Source: CADEED01 sp964444835
GTDB lineage: Bacteria; Pseudomonadota; Gammaproteobacteria; Steroidobacterales; Steroidobacteraceae
Assembly: GCA_964444835.1 (NCBI GenBank)
Contig: CAYUIT010000007.1
Span: forward strand, 51,805-115,804
Direction of reading: 5' to 3'
Length of the DNA: 64,000 nt
Part shown: positions 33,668 to 42,214 of the stretch, in pieces
Position numbering within the stretch: position 1 is the first letter of the stretch
Layout of the letters: every line of letters starts with the position of its first letter
Notes under the pieces: model-generated
What the model was told of the DNA's origin: nothing
Database searches by the model: none
The model's input: only the letters and a program-made list of their open reading frames with translations
Made by a program: the position numbers and the translations under genes

Positions 33668-35052
33668 TGCCCGCCCTCCGCCGACGCCGACTGCTTCTCC
33701 ACCACCAAAGGCGTCAACACGCCCACCGTCCGACGACGCTGCACGAGCACAGTTCGCGCGGCGGCCTGTACGTCCGCTCGCGTCACGGCGTCGTAACGCG
33801 CGGGCGCTTCGAACAGCTGTTGATAGCCGCCATGAAACACTTCGAACTCGCCTAACAAGCGCGCCTTCCCATCGATCGTCGACAGCCCGCGCCAAAAGGC
33901 CGAGGCGGCCAGATTCTTCGCCCGCGTGAGTTCAGCGTCAGTGACGCCCTCGCGGACCACGCGCTCGATCTCTGCATCGAGTCGTTTCTCCACCACCGTC
34001 GGGTCGGCCCCGCTCGGCAGCGTCATGAACAACCAGAAGAGCCCAGGGTCGAAGCCTTCCTGCAGATAGCCGCCGACATCGATCGCCAGCTTCTCCTGCT
34101 CGACGAACAAGCGATGCAAGCGCGACGCATCACCGCCGACCAGTATCGTCTGCAGCAAGTCGAGCGCCACCATTTCCGGGGCACCCGCCTTCGGCGCCTT
34201 GTAGGCAACCTGCAAGAGCGGCGTTTGCGCGCGGCGCGCCACGGTCACGCGTTTTTCGCCGGACTGCTCGGGCTCAACCGTGCGAACGGCCGGTGGCGGC
34301 GCCTGCCGCGGAATCGGCTCGAGATGGCGTTTCGCCAACGCGAAGATCTCGTCCGCCGACACATCGCCGACCACGACCAGCGTACAGTTGTTAGGTGCGT
34401 AATAGGTGCGGTAAAAGTTCTGCAAGTCCTCCATCCGCCAGCTGCGAATATCGGACGGCCAGCCGATCGTCGGAATCTGGTAAGGGTGCGCGACGAACGC
34501 CGTGGATTGCACTTGCTCGGTGAGATAGCCGTCGTTCGAGTCCTCGACTCGCAGACGCCGCTCCGAGAACACGACGTTCCGCTCGCTGTCGATCACCTTG
34601 GGATCGAATGCGAGATTGGCCAGCCGATCCGCCTCGAGCGTGAACACGAGATCGAGCGCCGTACGCGGAAACCAATCTTGGTAGACCGTCACATCGTCGG
34701 TGGTATAGGCGTTATTGGCGCCGCCTTGCGCTTCCATTTGCTTGTCGAACTCTCCGGGCTGGCGCGTCGAGGTTCCATTGAACATCATGTGTTCGAAGAA
34801 GTGTGCGAGGCCTGTGATGCCGGGCGCTTCGTTGCGGCTGCCCGCACGCACCCAGTTGTAGAGCGCGACGTTCGGAATGTCGCGGTCCGTCCAAACGATG
34901 ACTCGCAAGCCGTTCGCGAGCGTCGTCGCGCGGATGTCGCTACCGAGCGGCGGAGACTTCGGTGCTGCGATAGCGAGCGCGGCGCTCCAGCTCGCCACGA
35001 GCGCGAGGGCTAGGCAACGCATTGTGCGCGGATTCGGCATCCTGTTTTCCAT
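33664..35052 (-). CDS. M16-family zinc metallopeptidase, catalytic subunit
   Basis: A 462-aa periplasmic protease. After the signal peptide (LALALVASWSAALAIAA) comes the inverted zinc motif in GLAHFFEHMMFNGT (HxxEH), with the third ligand expected in DSERNVVFSERRLR. It would cleave peptides together with the downstream partner that lacks the zinc site. ATG 35052 is preceded by AAGGAGG at ideal spacing, which settles the start. The gene is divergent from the GFA gene, 62 bp away. Confidence 0.93.
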   Translation of the reverse strand: MENRMPNPRTMRCLALALVASWSAALAIAAPKSPPLGSDIRATTLANGLRVIVWTDRDIPNVALYNWVRAGSRNEAPGITGLAHFFEHMMFNGTSTRQPGEFDKQMEAQGGANNAYTTDDVTVYQDWFPRTALDLVFTLEADRLANLAFDPKVIDSERNVVFSERRLRVEDSNDGYLTEQVQSTAFVAHPYQIPTIGWPSDIRSWRMEDLQNFYRTYYAPNNCTLVVVGDVSADEIFALAKRHLEPIPRQAPPPAVRTVEPEQSGEKRVTVARRAQTPLLQVAYKAPKAGAPEMVALDLLQTILVGGDASRLHRLFVEQEKLAIDVGGYLQEGFDPGLFWLFMTLPSGADPTVVEKRLDAEIERVVREGVTDAELTRAKNLAASAFWRGLSTIDGKARLLGEFEVFHGGYQQLFEAPARYDAVTRADVQAAARTVLVQRRRTVGVLTPLVVEKQSASAEGGQ

Positions 35053-35114
35053 CGATCGACCTCCTTCATCTCTAACATAGCGCGCACGTGGCGCTGTGGC
35101 GCACACTTCGCCCC

Positions 35115-35573
35115 ATGGAACGATCTGCTAACGCATGCGCGACTGGCGGCTGCCAATGCGGCGCCATCCGCTACGCATTGTATGTGACGCCAGAGAATAG
35201 CCACGTTTGCCACTGCCGCATGTGCCAGCGCGCGACAGGCGGACTGTTTGCTGCGCTCGCCGGTGCGCCGCGCGACGCATTTGCATGGACCCAGGGCACC
35301 CCACGGTTCTTTGCAAGTTCGAACTTGGCGACGCGCGGGTATTGCGCTGACTGCGGTACACCGCTGTCGTTTGCCTATGATTACCCGGGCGCACGCCAGT
35401 ACGTCACGATCGGCTCGCTCGACGACCCTGCGATGGCACCCATCATCAAGCAATACGGCATCGAGAGCCGTATTCCTTGGGTGCAATTCTGCGAGGCGGT
35501 GTCGGGCGAAGCCACGGGCATCGCGCCGCAAGCGCAAGAGTTCCTCGCCAAGATGGTCAGTCGGCAGTCTTGA
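35115..35573 (+). CDS. GFA family (CENP-V/GFA) zinc protein
   Basis: A 152-aa member of the GFA family, which includes glutathione-dependent formaldehyde-activating enzyme-like proteins. Zinc-binding cysteines lie in TGGCQCGAIRY, VCHCRMCQRATGG and YCADCGTPLSF; all the expected ligands are present. A catalytic role for most GFA proteins is unproven. The ATG at 35115 begins just before the domain. The stop is 3 bp from the convergent superoxide dismutase stop. Confidence 0.9.
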   Translation: MERSANACATGGCQCGAIRYALYVTPENSHVCHCRMCQRATGGLFAALAGAPRDAFAWTQGTPRFFASSNLATRGYCADCGTPLSFAYDYPGARQYVTIGSLDDPAMAPIIKQYGIESRIPWVQFCEAVSGEATGIAPQAQEFLAKMVSRQS

Positions 35574-35576
35574 GCG

Positions 35577-36275
35577 TTACCGCATCGCTCGTTCGAAGCG
35601 GGCGTTGACGTCGTTCCAATTCACGACGTTCCACCACGCGGCGGTGTAGTCGCCACGCTTGTTCTGATACTTCAGGTAGTAAGCGTGCTCCCACACGTCG
35701 AGCGCCAGAACCGGTGTGCCCTTCACCTCGGCCACATCCATCAGCGGATTATCTTGATTGGGCGTCGAGCTAACGACTAACTTCTTGCTCGGCGTCACGA
35801 CGAGCCATGCCCAACCTGAGCCGAAACGAGTGGCGCCGGCTGCAGCGAACTGTTTCTTCATCTCATCGAGGGAGCCGAAGTCCGCTGTAATTCGCGCCAG
35901 CAACGCTGCGCTCGGTGCGCCGCCTTTGCCCGGAGGCGCCATGTTCTGCCAGAACATGGTGTGATTCCAATGACCGCCCGCGTTGTTCCGCACGACCATG
36001 TTGTACTTGGCCGTATTGGCGACGATCTGCTCGAGCGACAACTGCGCGAGCTCGGGGTAGTTCTTGACCTGGCCATTGAGATTGTCGACATAGGCCTTGT
36101 GATGCCGCGTCCGGTGAATATCCATCGTTTGTGCATCGATGAACGGCTCGAGCGCATCGTTCGCGTAGCCGAGTTCCGGCAGCGTGAACGGCGGCGCAGG
36201 CGGGGTCGCGGTCGGTGTGGCCGCCAGCACGACGGTAGCGACGCAAACACTGGCTGCGAGATACCAAGCTTTCAT
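35577..36275 (-). CDS. sodA: exported superoxide dismutase (Mn-type by motif)
   Basis: A 232-aa Fe/Mn superoxide dismutase with an N-terminal signal peptide (ASVCVATVVLAATPT), so it acts in the periplasm. Metal ligands are His in TRHHKAYVDNLN, His in GGHWNHTMFW, and Asp/His in ALDVWEHAYYLKYQ. NNAGGHWNH together with TPNQDNPL places the active-site Gln as in manganese enzymes, though cambialistic use is possible. The symbol sodA is by type, not by orthology. ATG 36275 gives the signal peptide directly at the N-terminus. Confidence 0.88.
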   Translation of the reverse strand: MKAWYLAASVCVATVVLAATPTATPPAPPFTLPELGYANDALEPFIDAQTMDIHRTRHHKAYVDNLNGQVKNYPELAQLSLEQIVANTAKYNMVVRNNAGGHWNHTMFWQNMAPPGKGGAPSAALLARITADFGSLDEMKKQFAAAGATRFGSGWAWLVVTPSKKLVVSSTPNQDNPLMDVAEVKGTPVLALDVWEHAYYLKYQNKRGDYTAAWWNVVNWNDVNARFERAMR

Positions 36276-36361
36276 GTTCAACCTCTCATTCGAGTGCTGC
36301 AAACGGCGTGGGGATGATACTGTGCCGAGCTGACCCGACGCACGTGAGTCTTCGTTTACCT

Positions 36362-36823
36362 GTGGATCAAAATCCCTACTCTCCGACCCGAGCACCCCTC
36401 GGCGATGAACAGCCGCCCGGCTCGCCATTGAAGGCGGTGTTCGTCGGCTTCGTCGTCGATCTCGGCGGTACGATCGCGGCGAGCATCGTCATCGGGATCG
36501 CGTACGCGCTCTTCGCGGCTGTCCCGGACACGATCGAAGGCGTCGAACAGTCGCTGCAGTGGCCCGAGTGGCTAACAACTTTGGCGAGCGGAGTGGGCCT
36601 CGGCTTCTCGATCCTCGGCGGCTACACGTGTGCGCGCATCGTGCGTCGCAACGAGTATCGCTGGGGTGGCGTCTTGGGCGCGTGCGTATTCGTGGCGGGC
36701 CTGCTGCTCGGCACGGCGGAGACCGCACCGGAGGAAGAGTTGTTCCTGGGCGCCGTCAGCATCGCAGGAACGCTCTTCGGCGCGCATCTCGGGCGCTCGC
36801 GGCCCACCGCCCCCACCGCCTGA
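36362..36823 (+). CDS. small four-helix membrane protein
   Basis: A 153-aa protein with four hydrophobic segments (KAVFVGFVVDLGGTIAASIV, LTTLASGVGLGFSILGGYT, GVLGACVFVAGLLLG and AVSIAGTLFGAHLG). The N-terminus DQNPYSPTRAPLG is typical of a class of small inner-membrane proteins of unknown function. GTG 36362 is proposed because the recognisable protein begins there. No clear ribosome binding site is present, and upstream starts at 36308 or 36314 are possible. Confidence 0.68.
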   Translation: MDQNPYSPTRAPLGDEQPPGSPLKAVFVGFVVDLGGTIAASIVIGIAYALFAAVPDTIEGVEQSLQWPEWLTTLASGVGLGFSILGGYTCARIVRRNEYRWGGVLGACVFVAGLLLGTAETAPEEELFLGAVSIAGTLFGAHLGRSRPTAPTA

Positions 36824-36837
36824 GGCCCAAAAGAAAA

Positions 36838-36870
36838 CGCCCCTGTAACGGGGGATACGCTACAGGGGCG
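36838..36870 (-). terminator. rho-independent terminator (minus strand)
   Basis: CGCCCCTGTA (36838-36847) and TACAGGGGCG (36861-36870) form a perfect 10-bp stem. On the minus strand it is followed by TTTTCTTTT, while the plus strand has no T-run. It therefore ends a minus-strand transcript, for which the small open frame at 36931-37128 is the only candidate. A second hairpin with GCGAACA/TGTTCGC arms lies at 36877-36902. Confidence 0.8.
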
Positions 36871-36930
36871 AAGGGAGCGAACACCGGGGAAAGATTGTTC
36901 GCAATTCGACATCAGCGCGCCAACTGCGCG

Positions 36931-37128
36931 CTACAAGAAGCCACTCCTCTCACGAGCATTCTCACTGGCCGAAACCGCCGTCAGGCGCGCGCGGGCAAGG
37001 CGCGCATCCACCGCTGAAAAAGTCACGCGTCCACTGGCGCTTTTGACGAGCATGCCCGCCATCGCCGGGCGCGCCGCGGTGCTGCGCCCTAAGGCGGGAA
37101 TCAGCAGCGTCACGGTGTGCTTGGCCAT
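36931..37128 (-). CDS. possible small protein of 65 residues
   Basis: A short frame beginning MAKHTVTLLIPALG, basic and alanine-rich, with no family I recognise. Support is indirect: a minus-strand terminator sits about 60 bp past its stop, and an inverted repeat (37189-37208) lies upstream. There is no clear ribosome binding site. The same transcript could instead be a non-coding RNA. Confidence 0.42.
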   Translation of the reverse strand: MAKHTVTLLIPALGRSTAARPAMAGMLVKSASGRVTFSAVDARLARARLTAVSASENARERSGFL

Positions 37129-37188
37129 GGCTGATACAAAGCAACGGCTGTGCCAGCGTCAGAGGCCAATCTAAATCAATAGGTTATG

Positions 37189-37208
37189 ACGGATTGAACG
37201 TAATCCGT
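37189..37208. promoter_or_regulatory. inverted repeat, possible operator
   Basis: ACGGATT (37189-37195) and AATCCGT (37202-37208) form a perfect 7-bp inverted repeat with a 6-bp centre. It lies 61 bp upstream of the small minus-strand frame, overlapping a weak promoter-like sequence. A second, shorter repeat TGACG/CGTCA is at about 37220-37234. Confidence 0.45.
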
Positions 37209-37269
37209 GGACCGGAGACTGACGCGTTACGTCAGCGAGTGACGAAGCAGCCCCAGTGCGGGGCCGCTA

Positions 37270-37962
37270 CTACGGCAGGACGACGACGCAGGCTTGCCCG
37301 CCCTGCTTGAGTGCGCCGCAGATGGCTCGCGCCTGCGCTTCGTCCATGACATTGGCTTGGAGGCGATAGAGCGCTTTACCGGCGCTTTCGACCGCCACGA
37401 CCCGCGGTGACAAGCCCTCTAGCGGACCGGGGTATTGGCCTGCCAAGCGTTGCCATTCTGCGTTGGCGCGATCGGAAGACGAGAACGCACCGAGCTGCAC
37501 GCCGAAACGAGCGCCTGCTGCCGCAGGCTCTGGTTCGATGGCGTTGGAACCTGCTGCCGCGGTCGCAGCGGACTCGCCTGGAGCGGGAGCCGCGCTGCTG
37601 CCCGCCGGTGTGGTGCCCGCCACGGCGAAATTCTCGATCCGAATACGCGCTTCGCCAGCCCATTTGCTCTGCGGGTGATTGGCGAGGAACTCTTGGTAGG
37701 CCTCGAGCGTGTCGGTCGACGCTGCCTTCTTCCAATCCTGCTCCTCGAGGAGCATTGCAATGCGCGTGCGCGCATCGCCCGCAAACTCACTCTCGGGATG
37801 CTGCGCGAGAAACTGGTTGTAGCTCTCGACCGTGTCGGCGGCTTGCGCCGAACGCCAGTCGCCTTGCACGCGACTGCAAGCCGCGACAAGCACTGCGCTC
37901 ACCAACGCGAGCGCGGCCAAACGTAGTGCGAACGACGTCACAACCTGACGCGACGATTCCAT
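37270..37962 (-). CDS. SPOR-domain lipoprotein with tandem helical repeats
   Basis: A 230-aa lipoprotein. The lipobox lies in LVSAVLVAACS (Cys about 29). Two clear tandem repeats follow at about 43-70 and 83-110 (DTVESYNQFLAQHPESEFAGDAR-type and DTLEAYQEFLANHPQSKWAGEAR-type, TPR-like). An Ala/Pro-rich linker leads to a C-terminal SPOR domain (FGVQLGAFSSSDRANAEW, then VVVLP) that binds denuded glycan strands of peptidoglycan. It is divergent from the bactofilin gene. A weak hairpin (GCCCC/GGGGC, 37250-37264) covers the region just after the stop. Confidence 0.87.
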   Translation of the reverse strand: MESSRQVVTSFALRLAALALVSAVLVAACSRVQGDWRSAQAADTVESYNQFLAQHPESEFAGDARTRIAMLLEEQDWKKAASTDTLEAYQEFLANHPQSKWAGEARIRIENFAVAGTTPAGSSAAPAPGESAATAAAGSNAIEPEPAAAGARFGVQLGAFSSSDRANAEWQRLAGQYPGPLEGLSPRVVAVESAGKALYRLQANVMDEAQARAICGALKQGGQACVVVLP

Positions 37963-38039
37963 GTGCGAACTGCTCCCGGTTTCAGATCGGGATTATTGTA
38001 ATACTTACTGCCCGCCGAATGAGTACCTTAGGAACCGTC

Positions 38040-38441
38040 ATGAGCGAACAACCGAAGCGCCGTCTACTCGATCGGATCGGCGGCTCCCCGAGCTTTATCG
38101 CCGAAGGCACCGTCGTGACGGGCAACATCGAGACGCAAGGTCCGCTCGTCGTGTCGGGTTCGATCAAGGGCAATGGCAAAGTCGCGGGGTCGCTCAGCAT
38201 GTCGACGACAGCCACCTGGGAGGGCGACATCACATCGCGCTCGGCGGTGATTGCGGGCCGCATCACGGGCACGTTAGCGGTCGACGAGAAGCTCGAGATC
38301 GGCGCCTCGGCGGTCGTCAAAGGCGATGTGCGCGCCAAGACCCTGGCGATTGCCAATGGCGCCGTGATCGACGGCGCAGTCACGGTCACCTCCGGTCAGC
38401 CCGTCGTGAAATTCGAAGAGAAGCGCGCCGCCACCGCGTGA
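38040..38441 (+). CDS. bactofilin
   Basis: A 133-aa bactofilin (DUF583), a self-polymerising beta-helical cytoskeletal protein involved in cell shape or localised cell-wall growth. The repeat core is visible from about residue 17 to 125, with a rung every roughly 17-18 residues (FIAEGTVVTGNIETQGPLVV, GSIKGNGKVAGSL, DITSRSAVIAGRITG, AKTLAIANGAVIDGAV). Short disordered ends flank it. ATG 38040 with AGGA upstream is preferred; ATG 38019 is an alternative. It lies opposite a SPOR cell-wall lipoprotein. Confidence 0.92.
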   Translation: MSEQPKRRLLDRIGGSPSFIAEGTVVTGNIETQGPLVVSGSIKGNGKVAGSLSMSTTATWEGDITSRSAVIAGRITGTLAVDEKLEIGASAVVKGDVRAKTLAIANGAVIDGAVTVTSGQPVVKFEEKRAATA

Positions 38442-38442
38442 G

Positions 38443-41259
38443 TTAGTTGCAACTCGCGAGCGAGTTCACCCAGTTCGTCAATAACGCGACGCCAGCCGTA
38501 TCGATCACGGTCGAGCTGATCGGCGGCATCGCAAGCGCATCGCGACGATTCGTGCGCGCCACCAGCACCGAGCTCGCCGCACTACCCGGCGCGATGATCC
38601 GTGCATTCGCAATCCCCAGCGTGTTCGTCGGCGTGGCATTGCAGGCGTTCGTCGCCGCAAGCGGGGTGCTGTAGCGAAGGTCCAGCGTCGAACTCGTCGG
38701 CCCACCCGGCCGATGACACTGCGAGCAGTTAGTATGTAGGTAGGCTCGGGCACGCTCGGTCAGCGTACCTGCAGTGCCGTATGGATCTGGCAGCGCCGGC
38801 GTGGCCAATTGCGCGCTCGTGAGCGCTGGGCTGAACATCTGGATCGTATTCAGCGTGACGAGCTGATTCGCTGAGCGGCCCGTGGTGGGATACGTGATGG
38901 CGCCATTGAGTTGTTGCAGCTCGAGTCCGAGGCTGCGGCCGGCTGCAGCCGTGTGGCACTGCAGACATTGATCTTCGCTCGGGAATTGCCACGTCTGCGA
39001 CCCGACCGTGACCGACTTGCCGCCGATCACACGCGTGGCTTCAGTGCCTTGCGCATTCCACTCATAGGTATAGCCAGCCCATTCGCCATCCGTGTGTCGC
39101 ATGAAGAGTCGCGTTTCGACGAGCTGAGTGCCGAGCCGGAAAGTTTTCACGAGCACCGAGCCGTTCGGAAAATTGACGTCGCCATCGGTGGCCACACCCA
39201 ACGTCGTGCCGTTCTGCAACGCGAGAAAGCGCTGCTTCGTGAGGCCGTCGGACCAGAACGGCGCATTCGGTGCGTACGGGATCAGACCTCCCGCAGGTGC
39301 TCCGTTGGCCTGCACGCAGCCCGACGCCGTCAGCAACGTGGGAATCGTGCCGCCCGTCGTTTGGGTAGTGGCGCGCATGCGATGCAGCGTGCCGGAGTAG
39401 CTAACGACGTAGACCTCACCGGCGTTGTCTTGGCCGAAGGAAGAAATCTGTAGCCCCGACGAGAAGCTGTCGGCCGAACCGACCGTCTGCGTGGGCGATG
39501 TCGTGCGGGCAATGTTCCAGATCCGTCCGCTGCCGAAATCGCCGAACACGTAGCGACCGACGAGACTCGGAATCGCGGTGCCGCGATACACGAACCCGCC
39601 CGTGATCGAGTTCCCGCCGTTCGCGTGCGTGTATTGCGCGACGGGCGGCAAACTGGACGACTCGTTAGGCCCACACGCAAGGCCAGTGTCGCGCGTGCCT
39701 TCGAAACAGCGCCAGCCGTAGTTGCCGCCGAGTGTGACTCGGTTCACTTCCTCGACTTCGTTCTGGCCGACATCCGCCAGCCACAACTCACCCGAGCCGG
39801 AATCAAAGCTCCAACGCCAGGGATTGCGGAAGCCGTACGCGTAGATCTCGGGACAGTTCGCCGCACCACTACCGGTGTTGCACAGCGCGTTACCCGCGTA
39901 CGGGTTGTTAGACGGAATGCGGTACGGTACGGCACCGGTGCTGCCGCTGATGTCGATGCGGATCACTTTGCCTAGCAAGGTGAGCAAGTTCTGGCCGTTG
40001 CCGATCGGCCCAAACGGATCGTTACCGCTGCCGCCATCGCCAAAGCCGACATACAAGAAGCCATCCGGACCGAACGACAGGTAGCCGCCGTTGTGGTTGC
40101 TCGCAGGCTGGGTGACGGTGAGCAACACCACTTCACTGTTCGGGTCGAGCGTGGCGCCGTTGTCTTGCGTGCGGAATTCTGAGATGCGCGAAATCAAATT
40201 GCCGGTCGTGTAGGAAAGATAGACACGCGGGTTGGCCGGGAAATTGGGATGGAAGGCCATACCGAGCAAGCCCGCCTCACCACCAGAAGTCACACGCGCC
40301 GAGATATCGACGAACGTGCTCGCCGCCGTCACCCCGGCTTGATTGTTGAAGACCCGAACCCGGCCCGCCTGCTCGACGACGAACCAGCGAGTCGAATCGT
40401 TGGGTGCCTGCGCCATCAAGATGGGTGCGGTAAAGCTCAAGTTCGGAAACACCCGCTCGACGCCGAGTGTGGTGGTGGTCGTTGGCCGATCGCCCGCGAC
40501 GCAGGTCGTGTTGTTAGGCCGTGTATCGAGACCGGAGGTGTTCGTCGCAGCCGGCGTCGTCACCGTGGCTGCGGCGGACGCGGCGGACTCATTCGCAGTG
40601 GGCGCCGCGCGATCGAACGCACGCACTGTGTAGCTGTACTGCGTGGCGGCCGTGAGGCCCGTGTCGGAATAGCTCAACGTTGTCACGGTCGCAATCGGCG
40701 TAGTGCTGCCATTGCGAAACACACGGTAGCCAGCGACCCCCGTGCCCACGTCGGTCGAGGCCTGCCACGCGAGATTGACTTGCGTGCTCGAGGCGGCCGT
40801 GGCCGTCAGATTCTGCGGCGCCGTGGGGGGTGTCGTATCGGCGACCGGCGGCGCAGCGGGTGTCGTGGCAGTCGCGGCAGCCGAGTTCGCAGACTCGTTC
40901 GCCGGCGATGCGCTGTCGAATGCGCGTACCGTGTACGTGTATTGCGTGGATGCTGTGAGGCCCGTATCCGAAAACGTTGTGCTGGGGGCTGTGACAGTGG
41001 CATGCACGGTCGTGCTGCCATTGCGGAAGATTCGATAGCCGGCAACACCGGCGCCCGCATCGGTGGAAGCTTGCCACGAGAGCGAAATCTGGGTCGGGGA
41101 CTGCGCGTTGGCCGTGACGCCTTGCGGCACCGAGGGCGGCGTTGTGTCGGCGGCGGCCGGCGGATCATCGCCACCGGAATCGCCAATGCTGCCGCACGCT
41201 GCCAATCCCAGCGTCGCGCCCAGGAGCAGTGCCATCAGCCCCAGTTTGCATCGATGCAT
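38443..41259 (-). CDS. sorbosone-dehydrogenase-like lipoprotein with two FN3 domains and two CxxCH motifs
   Basis: A 938-aa outer-membrane or periplasmic lipoprotein. The lipobox is in GATLGLAACG (Cys about 22). Two fibronectin type III repeats follow at about 40-130 and 140-225, nearly identical to each other (SWQASTDAGAGVAGYRIFRN and its twin). Residues about 265-620 form a glucose/sorbosone dehydrogenase-type beta-propeller (GLLGMAFHPNFP, HNGGYLSFGPDGFLYVGFGDGG, YGFRNPWRWSFD, LADVGQNEVEEVN). The last 280 residues contain CLQCH and CSQCH haem motifs. GGGAGAGG lies before ATG 41259. Quinoprotein sugar or alcohol oxidation with built-in electron transfer is the likely role. Confidence 0.85.
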   Translation of the reverse strand: MHRCKLGLMALLLGATLGLAACGSIGDSGGDDPPAAADTTPPSVPQGVTANAQSPTQISLSWQASTDAGAGVAGYRIFRNGSTTVHATVTAPSTTFSDTGLTASTQYTYTVRAFDSASPANESANSAAATATTPAAPPVADTTPPTAPQNLTATAASSTQVNLAWQASTDVGTGVAGYRVFRNGSTTPIATVTTLSYSDTGLTAATQYSYTVRAFDRAAPTANESAASAAATVTTPAATNTSGLDTRPNNTTCVAGDRPTTTTTLGVERVFPNLSFTAPILMAQAPNDSTRWFVVEQAGRVRVFNNQAGVTAASTFVDISARVTSGGEAGLLGMAFHPNFPANPRVYLSYTTGNLISRISEFRTQDNGATLDPNSEVVLLTVTQPASNHNGGYLSFGPDGFLYVGFGDGGSGNDPFGPIGNGQNLLTLLGKVIRIDISGSTGAVPYRIPSNNPYAGNALCNTGSGAANCPEIYAYGFRNPWRWSFDSGSGELWLADVGQNEVEEVNRVTLGGNYGWRCFEGTRDTGLACGPNESSSLPPVAQYTHANGGNSITGGFVYRGTAIPSLVGRYVFGDFGSGRIWNIARTTSPTQTVGSADSFSSGLQISSFGQDNAGEVYVVSYSGTLHRMRATTQTTGGTIPTLLTASGCVQANGAPAGGLIPYAPNAPFWSDGLTKQRFLALQNGTTLGVATDGDVNFPNGSVLVKTFRLGTQLVETRLFMRHTDGEWAGYTYEWNAQGTEATRVIGGKSVTVGSQTWQFPSEDQCLQCHTAAAGRSLGLELQQLNGAITYPTTGRSANQLVTLNTIQMFSPALTSAQLATPALPDPYGTAGTLTERARAYLHTNCSQCHRPGGPTSSTLDLRYSTPLAATNACNATPTNTLGIANARIIAPGSAASSVLVARTNRRDALAMPPISSTVIDTAGVALLTNWVNSLASCN

Positions 41260-41473
41260 CGCCGTGCCTCTCCCGTTGCGCGCTTCGGTCGCCCCAGCAT
41301 CGGCGAACAAATCGCATCCCGGCGATGCTGGCACATCAGATTCGCAGTGAGAATGCTCCAAGCTGTGCACGTTTGGCGACAAACAACTCCCAGCTACCTA
41401 TAGTTGGCGTTATGTTTAGGTTTCGAAGCGTCATGCAGTCTCTCATCTACGACATTCCGCGGGCCGCCAGTCG

Positions 41474-42214
41474 ATGAACGCGCGACGTCCCGAACTGATT
41501 GCGGATCGCGGCAACATGGAAGAGTTTCCGGAGCACTCATTCGTCGGCGTGCGCTCGGCGCTCGAACTCGGTGCACGTTGGGTGCGCCTGGATATTCAGC
41601 TTTCGACGGACGGCATCCCCATGCTCGCGCACGACGTGGGGCTGCTGCGCACCACCGGCGCCGATCAGAGCATGCTCAATCTCAGCGCCGAAGTACTCAC
41701 CGAAACGTGTGTCGGCGAACCCGCACGATTCGGCTCGCTGTTCTCGGAAGTCGGCATGCCGCGGCTCAACGACGTTCTACCGCTGCTCGAGGAGTTTCCC
41801 GACGCGGGCTTTTTCCTCGATCTGCAACACGCGAGCATCGCGCACTTCGGACACGAACAAGTGGTGCAAGCGCTGGTCGACTCCTGTCGGCGCCTGCGAT
41901 CGCGACTCGTCGTGTTGTCTGCCGATCTTCCGGCGGTGTACCGCGTGCGCCAAGCGCACGGTTTCAAGATCGGCTGGCGCATCGAACAGCTCGACTCGCA
42001 TACGCGCCTCAAGTACCAAGCCTTGATGCCGGACTACCTGGTCTGCGAGGTCAGTGCGCTGCCAGCCACCGGCAAGTTGCAGCGCGGGCCGTGGGCGTGG
42101 ATCGCGACCGACGTGACCACGAGCGATCAGCTCCAGCGAGCCGCCGAGTGCGGCGTCAGCTTCGTTGTAGCGCCGGCATGGAGAACACTGCGGACGACGC
42201 TGCCTCCGGACTGA
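41474..42214 (+). CDS. GDPD-like protein with degenerate active site
   Basis: A 246-aa TIM-barrel protein of the glycerophosphodiester phosphodiesterase family. The start normally reads xAHRG...PENT and here reads ELIADRGNMEEFPEHSF, so the first catalytic His is Asp. The following metal site, normally ExD, reads WVRLDIQLSTDG with Arg in place of Glu. The later HD (MLAHDVG) and the LFLDLQH-type strand are kept. Phosphodiesterase activity is therefore doubtful. Its 3' end overlaps the convergent hydrolase gene by 59 bp. Confidence 0.75.
   Translation: MNARRPELIADRGNMEEFPEHSFVGVRSALELGARWVRLDIQLSTDGIPMLAHDVGLLRTTGADQSMLNLSAEVLTETCVGEPARFGSLFSEVGMPRLNDVLPLLEEFPDAGFFLDLQHASIAHFGHEQVVQALVDSCRRLRSRLVVLSADLPAVYRVRQAHGFKIGWRIEQLDSHTRLKYQALMPDYLVCEVSALPATGKLQRGPWAWIATDVTTSDQLQRAAECGVSFVVAPAWRTLRTTLPPD

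Noticed and set aside
38447..41259. FN3 repeats as a possible phage tail or mobile element signature
   Set aside because: They sit within a secreted lipoprotein with a dehydrogenase domain, and no phage genes are nearby.
40249..41403. A 384-codon plus-strand open frame opposite the FN3/propeller gene
   Set aside because: It is an antisense shadow of a well-supported lipoprotein gene, with an Arg/Gly-rich translation.
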